Shown in pieces: positions 1 through 8,676 of a stretch of DNA of 64,000 nucleotides; position 1 is the stretch's first letter, and every line of letters begins with the position of its first letter. A program made the position numbers and the translations under genes. Source of the DNA: Acidimicrobiia bacterium (lineage in GTDB: Bacteria > Actinomycetota > Acidimicrobiia > IMCC26256 > JAMXLJ01); contig JAMXLJ010000138.1 of the NCBI GenBank assembly GCA_024281095.1, positions 1-64,000 on the forward strand, given 5' to 3'. The notes under the pieces were generated by a model. That model was not told where the DNA came from and did no database searches. It saw nothing but the letters and a program-made list of their open reading frames with translations.

Positions 1-770
1 CCCCGACGGCTCACCGGAGCATGGTCGGCGGTGTCCTCGATCGATGCCACCGTCCAACCCGCGGCCGCGAGCCACTCGAGCGCAACGTCGGCCGGCGGCA
101 CCGTGAGCACCGGTTCACCCGACTCTGCAAGCGCCTGTTCACGTGCCCGTTCCCCTTCGGTGGCCTCGCGATCTCGCGTCGAGATGCTGACCGCGAGGTC
201 GCTGCCGGGTGCACCGCGCGCGGCCGTCACGCGCAGCAGCTCACGCACCGATTCTTCGGGCAGGTACCGCAACACGCCTTCGCACAGGAATTGCGTGCGT
301 TGCTGCGGATCATGACCGGCGGCATCGAGTGCGTCTGCCAGGCCCGGTTTCGTGAAGTCGGCCGTGACGAACGCGATGTCGTCGACGGAAGCATCGATAT
401 CGCTCAGGAGACGTCGCTTCTCGGCTTGCGTCGCGGGGTGGTCAACCTCGAAGAAGCGCACGCCGGGCGTGCGAAACCGCAGCGCGCGTCCGTCGTAGCC
501 GGCGCCGAGCACGACGACCTGGTCGACACCGTCGCGCAGCGCGCGGACCACTGCCGCGTCGAAGAACCGCGTCCGAACGGTGAACGACGCAAAGAACTCA
601 CTGTCGGCGCGGCGGCTCCAGTCGCCGCGCTCGTGGCGCAACTCGGCTGCCAAGGAGGCAACGAGCCGGTCGTCGGCCGCGCCGTCGCCGGTCTCCCATT
701 CGGGGCGGCCGACCATGGAGCGCAGCACGGCGACGCCGCGAGCGGTCGATGACGCTTCGTCGGGACGCAT
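1..770 (-). CDS. SAM-dependent methyltransferase, TIGR00027/LCMT-like, C-terminus cut by window edge
   Basis: The frame opens at the ATG at 770 and runs off the window start, so about 256 codons are visible and it is absent from the ORF track. It reads as a class I SAM methyltransferase of the leucine-carboxyl-methyltransferase-like group: a glycine-bearing VVVLGAGYDGRALRF SAM loop near residue 88, then an acidic FFEVDHPATQ strand typical of this group, and a later FLCEGVLRYLP segment. In this family the substrate is usually unknown; roles in small-molecule or secondary-metabolite O-methylation are suggested. The listed ORFs in this stretch are shadows of it. Confidence 0.85.
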   Translation of the reverse strand, partial: MRPDEASSTARGVAVLRSMVGRPEWETGDGAADDRLVASLAAELRHERGDWSRRADSEFFASFTVRTRFFDAAVVRALRDGVDQVVVLGAGYDGRALRFRTPGVRFFEVDHPATQAEKRRLLSDIDASVDDIAFVTADFTKPGLADALDAAGHDPQQRTQFLCEGVLRYLPEESVRELLRVTAARGAPGSDLAVSISTRDREATEGERAREQALAESGEPVLTVPPADVALEWLAAAGWTVASIEDTADHAPVSRR

Positions 771-809
771 CCCGCCATCACAGCACGTCTACGGGCCAGC
801 GCTCGTCGT

Positions 810-1346
810 CTACCTGGAGACCTGCTGTTGCGCCTCGAGGAGGCTGAGTCGGTGAGTGCAGACCAGCGCGTGGAGCCGGTTCTCCAGTCTGTCCTTGACG
901 TTGGCGGCCGGCCACGGCTCGGGCCAGAGGTTCCGAACGTCATCAGGGGCTCCACCGAGCTCGAGCGGGATGAGGTGATCGAGCTCGTAGAGCGAAGGCG
1001 AGCCCGCCAACCCGTAGGCCCTCATCCGTTCGAGCTTGATCCGGTTGGTCACCGCCTGCGTGGGGCGGACGCGTCGCGTGTACCCCGTGACGCAGATCGT
1101 GGAGTCGATGTTTGCCTGGATCACCCGAGGGTCCGCCGCACCAGGCGTGCAACGCACGTCTTGATGGCCGCTCGCTTCGACGCAGGAGGATGCCGCCACA
1201 GGAACGGATTGCGACGCCGGTGCGGCTCCCGGCGATGCTCGGATCGGCGTGGTGTGGGCTGTCGTCGTGGGTGTCGTCGTCGATGACGACGCGCAGCCGG
1301 CGAACAAGACGAGCGCGATCGCGTATACGACAAGTGCACGCTTCAC
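810..1346 (-). CDS. Secreted lipoprotein with HNH-like motif
   Basis: 178 residues. The N-terminus (MKRALVVYAIALVLFAGC) is a clear lipoprotein signal with a lipobox cysteine at residue 18, followed by a Ser/Thr/Pro-rich spacer. The C-terminal half carries ELDHLIPLELGG and then NLWPEPWP, which resembles the core of HNH/His-Me-finger proteins (a DH pair followed by an Asn downstream). This is probably an exported, membrane-anchored protein with a nuclease-like fold; whether it is catalytic cannot be decided. It lies between a methyltransferase and another lipoprotein on the same strand. Confidence 0.75.
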   Translation of the reverse strand: MKRALVVYAIALVLFAGCASSSTTTPTTTAHTTPIRASPGAAPASQSVPVAASSCVEASGHQDVRCTPGAADPRVIQANIDSTICVTGYTRRVRPTQAVTNRIKLERMRAYGLAGSPSLYELDHLIPLELGGAPDDVRNLWPEPWPAANVKDRLENRLHALVCTHRLSLLEAQQQVSR

Positions 1347-1421
1347 GAGCCCCCTTTGCGCGCGACGCGGATCGCCGAGGCGACTGTATCGGCAGTGTCG
1401 AGCGTCGAGGTTTGTTCGCAG

Positions 1422-2474
1422 TCAGGGCGTGGGTGGCGCGGGGATGACGCCGACGGGATAGCTCACGTCGGGGAGCTCGACCCACGTCGGACCCGGGACG
1501 AGCCGGATCGGCTGCCCGGTGGGGTCGAGAAGGTCTGCGGGCTTCGCCTTGTCGGGTCGGACCCAGTGGCCCTTGACGAGCTTCCCGCCGGCGAACACCC
1601 AGACGTCGCCCTGTCCGATCAACGCCGCCTCCGAACCGAAGTTCCCGACGCCGCCGGTGTACTGCACCGCCATGACGACGACGTTCGCCGGTGCTATCTG
1701 CTGGCCCGATACCGTCAGGAACGGCTTGCCCGCGGTGCTGCGGAGCCAACGGCTCGTCGCTTTGTCCCACGTGTACGTCGTGTCGTAGCCGGGCTGGAAC
1801 CCGATGTTGACCGCCGCAACGGGCGAGCCCGCGAACGTCTCGCCGGGATTCAGATAGCGGAACAGCGGTGGCGGGGGGACGGGCTTGCCGCCCAACGCGA
1901 ACAGTTGCGCGCCTCGACCGTACAAATTGTGCGGGGCGGAGCGGCGACGGTCGCGGAACATCGCCGCGCCGGCGCCCGACTCGTCGACGACGTGCACCGG
2001 GGCCACGTTGATCGCGTTGCTGGCGTAGGCCGCGCCCCCCGAATAGGCGAAGATGCCGCCGACCGGCCACACGATCAGCGGGTCGGTCAGGCGCACGGAC
2101 CGGACCGGCCCCACGACGGCCGGCACCTGTGACTGGAACATGGCGAGGAAGCGGGTGATGCCGCTCTCGACGACCTCTTCCCAGACGATGTCCGCGCTCT
2201 CGAGCCCCGCTTGCGGCCGGGCATACACGTCGAGGTTCTCCACTTTGACGTTCAGCACCGGCCGGGTCTGATACGCGCCGCTCGGATCCGGGACGCCGGT
2301 CAGCGGCGCGGTCGGCGGCGCCGCCGTGGTTGCCGTGGTCCCGTTGGACGTCGTCGTGGGCGACCGGCGTTGCGCGTGCTTCGAGCCTCCGCCACCACAG
2401 CTCGCCGCCGCGACCACCGCGACGACCAGGAACGCTGCGCTCCGACGCTGACGCGTCACGCGTGCGTGCCTCAT
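1422..2474 (-). CDS. DUF3048 (YerB-like) lipoprotein
   Basis: 350 residues from the ATG at 2474; the ORF track starts upstream, but this start directly precedes the basic signal MRHARVTRQRRSAAF and the lipobox VVAAASC. After a Ser/Thr/Pro linker the YerB-type domain starts (RPVLNVKVENLDVYARPQAG, then DIVWEEVVESGITRF and VGPVRSVRLTDP), the hallmark segments of DUF3048. Members are surface lipoproteins found widely in actinobacteria and Bacillus; their biochemical role is not established. The C-terminal third follows the family (VWVFAGGKLVKGHW, ending with a TWVELP segment). Confidence 0.88.
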   Translation of the reverse strand: MRHARVTRQRRSAAFLVVAVVAAASCGGGGSKHAQRRSPTTTSNGTTATTAAPPTAPLTGVPDPSGAYQTRPVLNVKVENLDVYARPQAGLESADIVWEEVVESGITRFLAMFQSQVPAVVGPVRSVRLTDPLIVWPVGGIFAYSGGAAYASNAINVAPVHVVDESGAGAAMFRDRRRSAPHNLYGRGAQLFALGGKPVPPPPLFRYLNPGETFAGSPVAAVNIGFQPGYDTTYTWDKATSRWLRSTAGKPFLTVSGQQIAPANVVVMAVQYTGGVGNFGSEAALIGQGDVWVFAGGKLVKGHWVRPDKAKPADLLDPTGQPIRLVPGPTWVELPDVSYPVGVIPAPPTP

Positions 2475-2554
2475 CGGTATGACCGAACCTCGAAGGTCAT
2501 CGTGCTCAGGTGGAGCAGCCCGTCCCATGCCGTTCGACAGTAGGGCGGCTCGGC

Positions 2555-3472
2555 ATGCCGTTCGCGGCGCGCGGCGTTCATGAGATTCCTCTCATCACTC
2601 AGAAAGCGCGCGTAGCGGTCGATGAAGACATCGTGGGGTTGCGGTCTGACGCGGGTGAGCACACGCGCGAGAAGGAATTCAACGAGGCCGCTGCCGTCTT
2701 GAACGCGCTCCTGGCGCGTCGGCGTCATGCGTTGTTGCTCGCCGGGTTCGCGCTGCGGAATGTGCGCGCGCTCATTGGCGCGTGGCGAGTGATCCGCGCG
2801 CTACCACAGCTCGACGTGACTCTGTCGACCTCGCCCCAGGGTCGCCACCTCCGCTCACTGGTGAGACGGCGTTTCGTGGGGGTGCCCCGCCGCCGCAACG
2901 CGGTCGCGGTCGCGGCCCTTCCCGGCGAGATCGACGAGTTCCTGAGGGGCCGGCCCCGGCAGGCCGTCAGGACCAATATCACTCGCGCGAAGGCGGAGGG
3001 CATCGAGTGCACACGCCTTTCGACACGTGCGGAGCAAGCACGGCGGGTGGCTGACGTGTTGGCCACACGCGATGAGGACGCCACGAGGATCAGAGACGTC
3101 GCTCGGGAGCGTCTCGACGCCGGCATCGACGAGTTCTTCGCCGCCGTCGACGGCACCGACGCGACGCTCGTCGTCGCAGCCGTGACCGTCGATCAGGAAT
3201 GGGCGCACATCGGGTGGTTCGTGAGCGACCCGCACGATGAGCGGTCCGCGGAGGCCCGCTATCTCTTGTATGTGCACGTGTTCGAGTACCTGATCGCGCT
3301 CGGCGTTCGATACGTGTTCGTGCAGTCGGCCGTGACGCTCCCGCCGGGCCTGCGGTACTTCCAGCGCCGCCTCGGGTTCGTGCCCACGAACCTTCGGCTC
3401 AGCCGCACCGAGATACCAACCCGAACCCAGATCGGAGAGGCTTCCCGTACGTCGCAATGCGAGGCGGTGTGA
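2555..3472 (+). CDS. GNAT/FemAB-like acyltransferase
   Basis: About 305 residues. The part from roughly residue 100 onward looks like a GNAT or FemAB-type acyltransferase: FLRGRPRQAVRTNITRAKAEG resembles the basic helix of FemAB-like proteins, and the tail VRYVFVQSAVTLPPGLRYFQRRLGF resembles the closing alpha-beta unit where the substrate acyl group is placed. The start is uncertain: GTG at 2510 is the longest, ATG at 2555 is used here, and the first 50 codons have weaker GC3 bias than the rest, so the true start may be further in. Convergent with the next gene. Confidence 0.65.
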   Translation: MPFAARGVHEIPLITQKARVAVDEDIVGLRSDAGEHTREKEFNEAAAVLNALLARRRHALLLAGFALRNVRALIGAWRVIRALPQLDVTLSTSPQGRHLRSLVRRRFVGVPRRRNAVAVAALPGEIDEFLRGRPRQAVRTNITRAKAEGIECTRLSTRAEQARRVADVLATRDEDATRIRDVARERLDAGIDEFFAAVDGTDATLVVAAVTVDQEWAHIGWFVSDPHDERSAEARYLLYVHVFEYLIALGVRYVFVQSAVTLPPGLRYFQRRLGFVPTNLRLSRTEIPTRTQIGEASRTSQCEAV

Positions 3473-3508
3473 CGAATCGCGCCCGCGGCGGCACGGTGCC
3501 CGGCGTGA

Positions 3509-4393
3509 TCAGAGCTCGCCCGTCGCCTCGCTCGGAACGGGTGCCCCGGTGCCACGAACCGATGGCACGAAGCGATCCACGGTGAGGAACGCGACGCCCG
3601 CGAGCGCGAGCAGGATCAGGCCGGTGAGGATGCCGGCGTTGAGCGCACGTGCGACCGCGGCGATCAGGCTGGCCCATGGACTGTGACTCACCTGCGGCAC
3701 GATCAGCACGGGGATGATCCAGAGCACCAAGAGGTGCGCGGCACTGATGCCGAGGAGCCATCGGCCCACGACCTTCACCGTCGTCTTGCGGTCCCGGCTG
3801 ACTGCCATGGCTGCTGCCACCAAGACGAGCGCACCCAACGCGTAGAGCGGAAACCGGTTGTGCAGCGCCTTCCGCCCGGCAGCGAGTGGCGTGACGCGCG
3901 GGACGTTGATCGTCACGGGTGGAATCTTGCCGAGGTCCTGCAGGCTGAGGGTCGGAGCGGCCGCGTTCACGATCGTGACGACCGTCGGCTTGTCGAGCAC
4001 AGCGGGCGCTGTGCCCTGACCGATGAGACGCTCGTGCGCGGCGACGATGAACTGCTCCAGCTTCGCCCGGATGTCGGCCCGGTCGAGCACCGCGGTCATT
4101 CGGAGGATCAGCGCATTGGTGCTGGCGCTCGCGGCGGCCGCCGATGGCGGCGCGCCCGTTGCCACGTTCAACGACGGTTGACCCACAGCAGAGGCAACGA
4201 CGGGCGCGATCTCGCGGCTCAGATAATGACGCAGGTCCGCGCTCTCCAGCACCGCCGTCGTGACCCGTCGCGTCCGCGACGTGTCGAGGATGGTGTGTGA
4301 GGTCCACCAGGAGGCGAAAGCCAGGGTCGCGAGTGCCATCCCGAAATGCAGCAACAGCTGCCCCGATTGCCGCGGGCTACGCAACGCTTCCAT
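3509..4393 (-). CDS. Hypothetical integral membrane protein
   Basis: 294 residues, no family recognised. It has an N-terminal membrane segment (LLLHFGMALATLAFASWW), an extracytoplasmic domain of about 140 residues with several short helices (LRHYLSREIAPVVASA, LEQFIVAAHERLIG), and three more membrane segments in the last third (FPLYALGALVLVAAAMAV, GISAAHLLVLWIIPVLIV, AGILTGLILLALAGVAFL). A GGGGAG-type ribosome site lies just before the ATG. The architecture (one TM, external domain, three TMs) is common for actinobacterial envelope proteins of unknown role. Confidence 0.75.
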   Translation of the reverse strand: MEALRSPRQSGQLLLHFGMALATLAFASWWTSHTILDTSRTRRVTTAVLESADLRHYLSREIAPVVASAVGQPSLNVATGAPPSAAAASASTNALILRMTAVLDRADIRAKLEQFIVAAHERLIGQGTAPAVLDKPTVVTIVNAAAPTLSLQDLGKIPPVTINVPRVTPLAAGRKALHNRFPLYALGALVLVAAAMAVSRDRKTTVKVVGRWLLGISAAHLLVLWIIPVLIVPQVSHSPWASLIAAVARALNAGILTGLILLALAGVAFLTVDRFVPSVRGTGAPVPSEATGEL

Positions 4394-4500
4394 GAGCCCC
4401 GCTCCCCGCCCTTTTTGGTCCGCCCGGCGGGGGCATTCTTAGCCGTGATTCGGCGGGGCCTCAACGGCGACGCCTTGGCGGCTTCGGAGAGATTGACGCC

Positions 4501-4537
4501 GCGGCGGGCACCCGTTGTCTCAACCGGTGCCCGCCGC
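4501..4537 (-). terminator. Strong hairpin downstream of DUF6458 gene
   Basis: GCGGCGGGCACC pairs perfectly with GGTGCCCGCCGC; inside it, after one C-C mismatch, GTTG pairs with CAAC around a TCT loop, giving about 16 pairs. It sits just after the stop of the DUF6458 gene in its direction of reading. There is no T-run on either side, as is usual for actinobacterial terminators. Confidence 0.6.
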
Positions 4538-4572
4538 AGTGGCGTTCTCGGGACCTGCCCGGCGCGTGCGGG

Positions 4573-4791
4573 TTAGAGCAGATCGCGACGGTCCTCGTAG
4601 ACGACTCGCTCGCGCCGGCGATATGGCGACACGCTGCTCCAGAAGAGCGCGGAGAGGAGCGCGCCCACGCCGCCGACGATCATGAGGATCACGCCCACGG
4701 TCTGGATGTCGAGGCCGTTGACATGTTTGTGCACGGCGAACGTCAAGATCGCGCCGATCGCCGCCAAGACGAGACCGACTCCGATGCCCAT
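4573..4791 (-). CDS. DUF6458 small membrane protein
   Basis: 72 residues from the ATG at 4791, chosen because GGAGGGAG lies at normal spacing upstream; the ORF track extends it wrongly to 5793. Two membrane segments (IGVGLVLAAIGAILTFAV and TVGVILMIVGGVGALLSALF) flank a short HKHVNGLDIQ loop, and a charged tail ends in YEDRRDLL. This is the compact pattern of the DUF6458 family of actinobacterial two-TM proteins, whose role is unknown. Confidence 0.85.
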   Translation of the reverse strand: MGIGVGLVLAAIGAILTFAVHKHVNGLDIQTVGVILMIVGGVGALLSALFWSSVSPYRRRERVVYEDRRDLL

Positions 4792-5049
4792 TGTGTGTCT
4801 CCCTCCGCTCAGGGCTTCGTTGCCCCGGACGGCGTGAGGGATACCCGACCACGGTGAGCGGCAAACCATCCCGCGTGGTGGTATTCGGCGCCGGGGCCCT
4901 GGCTTTCGCTCGTCCCCGGCCGGAGGTCGGGTGCCGCGATGCCGCGATGAGTTTCGGAGTGCCGCGACGTCGAACCAGCGAGAGGCGACGAGCCGTCGTC
5001 GGTCCGGAGAGGAGGCGCTCGTGGCGCGCAACAACATGGGGTTCGTCGC

Positions 5050-6165
5050 GTGAGCGGCGTGCGGGTGCTCGTGGGAACCCGGAAGGGCGCGTTCATCCTC
5101 ACTTCGGATGGCACGCGCACCGACTGGGAGGTCGCGGGCCCCCACTTCGGCGGCTGGGAGATGTACCACCTGAAGGGCTCTCCCGCGCTGGCCGACCGCA
5201 TCTACGCGTCGCAGTCGACGGGCTGGTTCGGTCAGTTGATCCAGCGCTCCGACGACGGCGGGGCGACGTGGGAGCCGGTGGGCAACGAATTCCGGTACGA
5301 GGGCGTGCCCGGCACCCACCAGTGGTACGACGGCACGCCGCACCCATGGGAGTTCGCGCGCGTGTGGCACCTCGAACCCTCCGCGACGGATCCCGACACG
5401 CTCTATGCCGGCGTCGAGGACGCCGCGTTGTTCAAGAGCGACGACGGCGGTGCGAAGTGGCAGGAGCTGCCGGCGTTGCGCAGTCACGGTTCCGGGCCGT
5501 TCTGGCAGCCCGGTGCCGGCGGCATGTGCCTGCACACGATCGTGATCGACCCGCGCGACGCGAACCGTCTGTACGTCGCCATCTCGGCCGCCGGCGTGTT
5601 CCGCTCGGACGACGGCGGCGAGAGCTGGCGACCGATCAACCGCGGATTGCACTCCGAAGGCATCCCCGACCCCGATGCCGAGGTCGGCCACTGCGTTCAC
5701 CGCATCGCCCTGCATCCGTCGCGGCCGGAGGTGCTGTTCATGCAGAAGCACTGGGACGTGATGCGCAGTGACGACGCGGGCGAGTCGTGGCATGAGATCA
5801 GCGGCGACCTACCTACCGATTTCGGCTTCGTCATCGACGTGCACGCGCACGAACCGGACACGATCTACGTCGTGCCGATCAAGAGCGACTCCGAGCACTA
5901 TCCGCCCGAGGGCAAGCTCCGCGTCTATCGCAGCCGGACCGGGGGCGACGAGTGGGAACCGCTCACCAACGGGCTGCCGCAGAGCAACTGCTACGTGAAC
6001 GTGCTGCGCGACGCGATGGCGGTCGACAGCCTCGACCCGTGCGGTGTGTACTTCGGCACCACCGGCGGTCAGGTCTACGCGTCGCCCGATGGCGGCGACA
6101 CGTGGGCACCGATCGTCCGCGACCTGCCGGCCGTATTGTCGGTGGAGGTGCAGACGTTGCCGTGA
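5050..6165 (+). CDS. Asp-box (BNR) beta-propeller, exo-alpha-sialidase-like
   Basis: 371 residues, GTG start. The chain contains five Asp-box signatures ([40 protein letters not shown]) spaced as in a beta-propeller of the sialidase/VPS10 type. There is no signal peptide, so a cytoplasmic place is likely, and the catalytic arginine triad of true sialidases is not evident. Proteins like this are often annotated exo-alpha-sialidase, but a binding role is equally possible. The stop overlaps the start of the MoaD/ThiS-like gene (GTGA), so the two are co-translated. Confidence 0.85.
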   Translation: MSGVRVLVGTRKGAFILTSDGTRTDWEVAGPHFGGWEMYHLKGSPALADRIYASQSTGWFGQLIQRSDDGGATWEPVGNEFRYEGVPGTHQWYDGTPHPWEFARVWHLEPSATDPDTLYAGVEDAALFKSDDGGAKWQELPALRSHGSGPFWQPGAGGMCLHTIVIDPRDANRLYVAISAAGVFRSDDGGESWRPINRGLHSEGIPDPDAEVGHCVHRIALHPSRPEVLFMQKHWDVMRSDDAGESWHEISGDLPTDFGFVIDVHAHEPDTIYVVPIKSDSEHYPPEGKLRVYRSRTGGDEWEPLTNGLPQSNCYVNVLRDAMAVDSLDPCGVYFGTTGGQVYASPDGGDTWAPIVRDLPAVLSVEVQTLP

Positions 6166-6458
6166 TCCGTGTCGTGCTGCCACCGCATCTGCGGACCCTC
6201 GCGCACACCGACCGCGAGGTGCGTCTCGACGTCGACGAGCCGGTCACGCAGCGCACGGTGCTCGACGCGCTGGAGCGGCGGTACCCGGTGTTGCGTGGCA
6301 CCATCCGGGACCACGAGACGCGGGAGCGCCGCGCGTTCGTTCGCTTCTTCGCGTGCGAGGACGACCTGTCCCACGAGTCGCCCGACGCACCGCTGCCTCC
6401 GGCGGTCGTGGCGGGCACGGAGCCGTTCTTCGTGATCGGTGCGATGGCGGGGGGTTAG
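6162..6458 (+). CDS. MoaD/ThiS family ubiquitin-like protein
   Basis: 98 residues starting at the GTG that overlaps the stop of the propeller gene (GTGA). The sequence has the beta-grasp pattern of MoaD/ThiS sulfur carriers: [14 protein letters not shown], a [15 protein letters not shown] helix, and a C-terminal [10 protein letters not shown] with the free diglycine that is adenylated and thiocarboxylated in sulfur carriers. No MoeB/ThiF-type E1 enzyme or MoaE lies in the window. The pairing with the propeller suggests a dedicated carrier, not molybdopterin synthesis, but that is inference. Confidence 0.85.
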   Translation: MIRVVLPPHLRTLAHTDREVRLDVDEPVTQRTVLDALERRYPVLRGTIRDHETRERRAFVRFFACEDDLSHESPDAPLPPAVVAGTEPFFVIGAMAGG

Positions 6459-7304
6459 GTGAGCTCCGTGAACGACCAACAGGCGCGGTTCTGGTCCGAC
6501 CTTGCTCCCACATGGATTCGGTTCGAGAGCGAGCTCGAGGAGATCAGCAAGCTCCCAGGATTGATCGCGATGGACCGGCTCGAATTGGCGCCGGGTCAGC
6601 GCGTGCTCGACATCGGGTGCGGCAGTGGTTCGACCACCCTCGAATTGGGGGCACGGGTTGCACCGAGCGGTAAAGCGACCGGCGTCGACATCGCGCCGGA
6701 AATGCTTGCGTACGCACGAGAACGCGCGGCGCGCCTCGGCGCCGGCAACGTCGACTTCGTCCACGCCGACGCGCAGCTCGACAGTCTCGGTGAATCCGCA
6801 TTCGACGCGGCGTATTCGCGCTTCGGTGTCATGTTCTTCTCCGACGTCGTCGCCGCGTTCGCCAACATCCGAAGCGCACTGCGGCCGGGCGGCCGGCTGG
6901 CGTTCGTCTGCTGGCAGAACGCGTTGGAGAACGAGTGGATGCTGGTGCCGACCATGGCGGTCATGTCGGTCACCGGCTCGCCGCCTCCGATGCCCGAGCC
7001 GGGGCAGCCCGGGCCGTTCTCGTTGGCGGATCCCGACCGGGTGCGATCCGTGCTCGCCGCGGCCGGGTTCGAGGGGATCGACGTGGTGCCTCACACGGAT
7101 GCCGTCGTCACGAGGGAGGACCAGATCCCCGATTTCGCCCGGCGCGGCACGCAGGTGGGCGCGGCACGCGAGGCGCTCCGCGACGCCGGGGACGACACGC
7201 GCCGGCGCGCGGTGGAAGCGGTGGAGGCGGCCTTGCGCGACCGCGTCGAGCACGGCGAGGTGCGCGTTTCGCGATCGGTCTGGGTGGTGACCGCGAGTAC
7301 GTGA
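6459..7304 (+). CDS. Class I SAM-dependent methyltransferase
   Basis: 281 residues, GTG start immediately after the MoaD-like stop (another GTG three codons on is possible). Motif I is VLDIGCGSGSTTLEL (about residues 49-63), motif II region GVDIAPEML, then a DFVHADAQ segment and AYSRFGVMFFSDVVAAFANI, as in UbiE/Methyltransf_25 enzymes that modify small molecules. C-terminal helices FARRGTQVGAAREAL fit substrate-binding elements of this group. The tight spacing puts it in one transcript with the propeller and MoaD-like genes. Confidence 0.88.
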   Translation: MSSVNDQQARFWSDLAPTWIRFESELEEISKLPGLIAMDRLELAPGQRVLDIGCGSGSTTLELGARVAPSGKATGVDIAPEMLAYARERAARLGAGNVDFVHADAQLDSLGESAFDAAYSRFGVMFFSDVVAAFANIRSALRPGGRLAFVCWQNALENEWMLVPTMAVMSVTGSPPPMPEPGQPGPFSLADPDRVRSVLAAAGFEGIDVVPHTDAVVTREDQIPDFARRGTQVGAAREALRDAGDDTRRRAVEAVEAALRDRVEHGEVRVSRSVWVVTAST

Positions 7305-7422
7305 TGCGTCATAGAAGCCCTATGTCCGCCTAGGCAATCGGTCAGCACGCCGACATACTCGGCGGGGCACCGACGTGCACACCACCCTTCCTGCCCAGTG
7401 GGTTCGGTGCCGCGCTGAGGTG

Positions 7423-7456
7423 GGGACAGCCGCGGCAGAGAACCCACGGCTGTCCC
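7423..7456 (+). terminator. Hairpin after the propeller/MoaD/methyltransferase operon
   Basis: GGGACAGCCG pairs perfectly with CGGCTGTCCC over a 14-base loop, in the 224-base gap after the methyltransferase. No T-run follows. It probably ends the upstream transcript before the next promoter at 7517. Confidence 0.55.
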
Positions 7457-7516
7457 TGCCCGCACCGCACGTGCGCGACCGACGCCTGCCTCTTTCCTCG
7501 CTCAGCGGACAACCGT

Positions 7517-7522
7517 TACGAT
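7517..7522 (+). promoter_or_regulatory. -10 box giving a leaderless start
   Basis: TACGAT ends six bases before the ATG at 7529, so transcription should begin on or next to the start codon. No ribosome site is present in that gap. Confidence 0.5.
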
Positions 7523-7528
7523 TCGCCC

Positions 7529-8611
7529 ATGGGGCAGGGGGTGGAGGAACTGCGGGTTTCCGCACGCTCGATCGTCCAGGGCGTCCTGTCCCGCTGGGGC
7601 GTCCAGGTGCGCTTCGGGCATCGCTCCGAGGCGCCGCGACGTCCCGGCATGGTCGGACGAGTCGGTGCCCCCGCACGTGACGACGTCGGCGCGGTCGCCG
7701 CGCCGCCGGCTGCCTCCGCCGGCGCGGGACAGCCGAGTCGTGCCCCGCTCACACGGTCGAATGGCGGTGGATCCGGGCCCGAGCTGCAGCGCGTCGCACC
7801 GCGAGCGGTGCTCTTCGACGACCAGCCCGTCGACACGCGAGTTCGCCGGCCGTCCGACGAGCTGGAGGGCATCTTCTCGCACGCTCGCCTCGTGCCGCCC
7901 GCGACCGCGCCCGCGCCGGTGGTCGAGCCCGAGCAACCGTCCCGGGGCCTCGAGGAACCGCGCGACCGCGTCGTGCGCCGGCCCCCGGAGGCCGCCGAAG
8001 GCGGCGACGCCGATGTTCCCGCGCCGCGGCCTCGACGGCTCACGATCGTCGACACACAGATCCGCCGGCGGAAGATGCGGGGGACCCTCGGGTTGGTGCT
8101 CAACTGGCACAACGACGCGATGCACGCGGGCGTGAAGGCGGCCGACGCGGCGCTCACCGTTGCCCGCCTGTCGATCGACATCCATCTGCGGACACGCGCC
8201 GCGCGCGTCGATTACGCCAAGACCTTCTCGTTCGCGCTCGGGCGTGAGGTCGGCGCGATGCGCCGCGCCCCGGATCGCGTGCCGGTGTCGGAACCCGAGG
8301 GCACCGGCACGCACGCGGTCGACCCTCGGCGCCGCGAAGCCCGCGTCGAGTACTACGAGCCGTTGACCGTTCCGGCGCCGTCGGCGGTCCCGACGGCAAA
8401 GGCAGCACCGGCAGCACCGGCAGGCGGCGTGTACGAGGCGCGGCAGAACGGCAGCGTGCACCGCGCTCAGGGAGTCGCCGCGGAGGAAGTCGAGGACCTC
8501 TACTCGCACGCTCGTGAGCGGGCGACGGCACCCTTCGTCCCTCCTGCGTCGCAGCCCAACGGACACGGGGCGCACCGCAGCGCCAACGGCGGTTACGGCC
8601 CCGGGAACTGA
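7529..8611 (+). CDS. Hypothetical protein with repeated SHAR motif
   Basis: 360 residues; no family recognised. Long Pro/Ala/Arg-rich, probably disordered stretches surround a more conserved-looking middle (about residues 170-242: LTIVDTQIRRRKMRG, LGLVLNWHNDAMHAGVKAADAAL, LSIDIHLRTRAARVDY). A short element appears twice: DELEGIFSHAR near residue 110 and EEVEDLYSHAR near residue 319. The -10 box six bases before the ATG supports the start and strand. The antisense ORF (7502-8575) is full of Arg/Cys runs and is a shadow. It might be a scaffold or envelope-associated protein, but there is no direct sign of function. Confidence 0.7.
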   Translation: MGQGVEELRVSARSIVQGVLSRWGVQVRFGHRSEAPRRPGMVGRVGAPARDDVGAVAAPPAASAGAGQPSRAPLTRSNGGGSGPELQRVAPRAVLFDDQPVDTRVRRPSDELEGIFSHARLVPPATAPAPVVEPEQPSRGLEEPRDRVVRRPPEAAEGGDADVPAPRPRRLTIVDTQIRRRKMRGTLGLVLNWHNDAMHAGVKAADAALTVARLSIDIHLRTRAARVDYAKTFSFALGREVGAMRRAPDRVPVSEPEGTGTHAVDPRRREARVEYYEPLTVPAPSAVPTAKAAPAAPAGGVYEARQNGSVHRAQGVAAEEVEDLYSHARERATAPFVPPASQPNGHGAHRSANGGYGPGN

Positions 8612-8676
8612 CGAGTCCCGAGCGCCGCGGCCGCACGCGGAGTGACTTGCTTCCGCGGCGGGAAGGGACCGTGGCG

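Noticed and set aside
21-752. 243-residue plus-strand ORF at the left edge
   Set aside because: Antisense to the edge-truncated SAM methyltransferase, which has recognisable motifs in a frame missing from the track.
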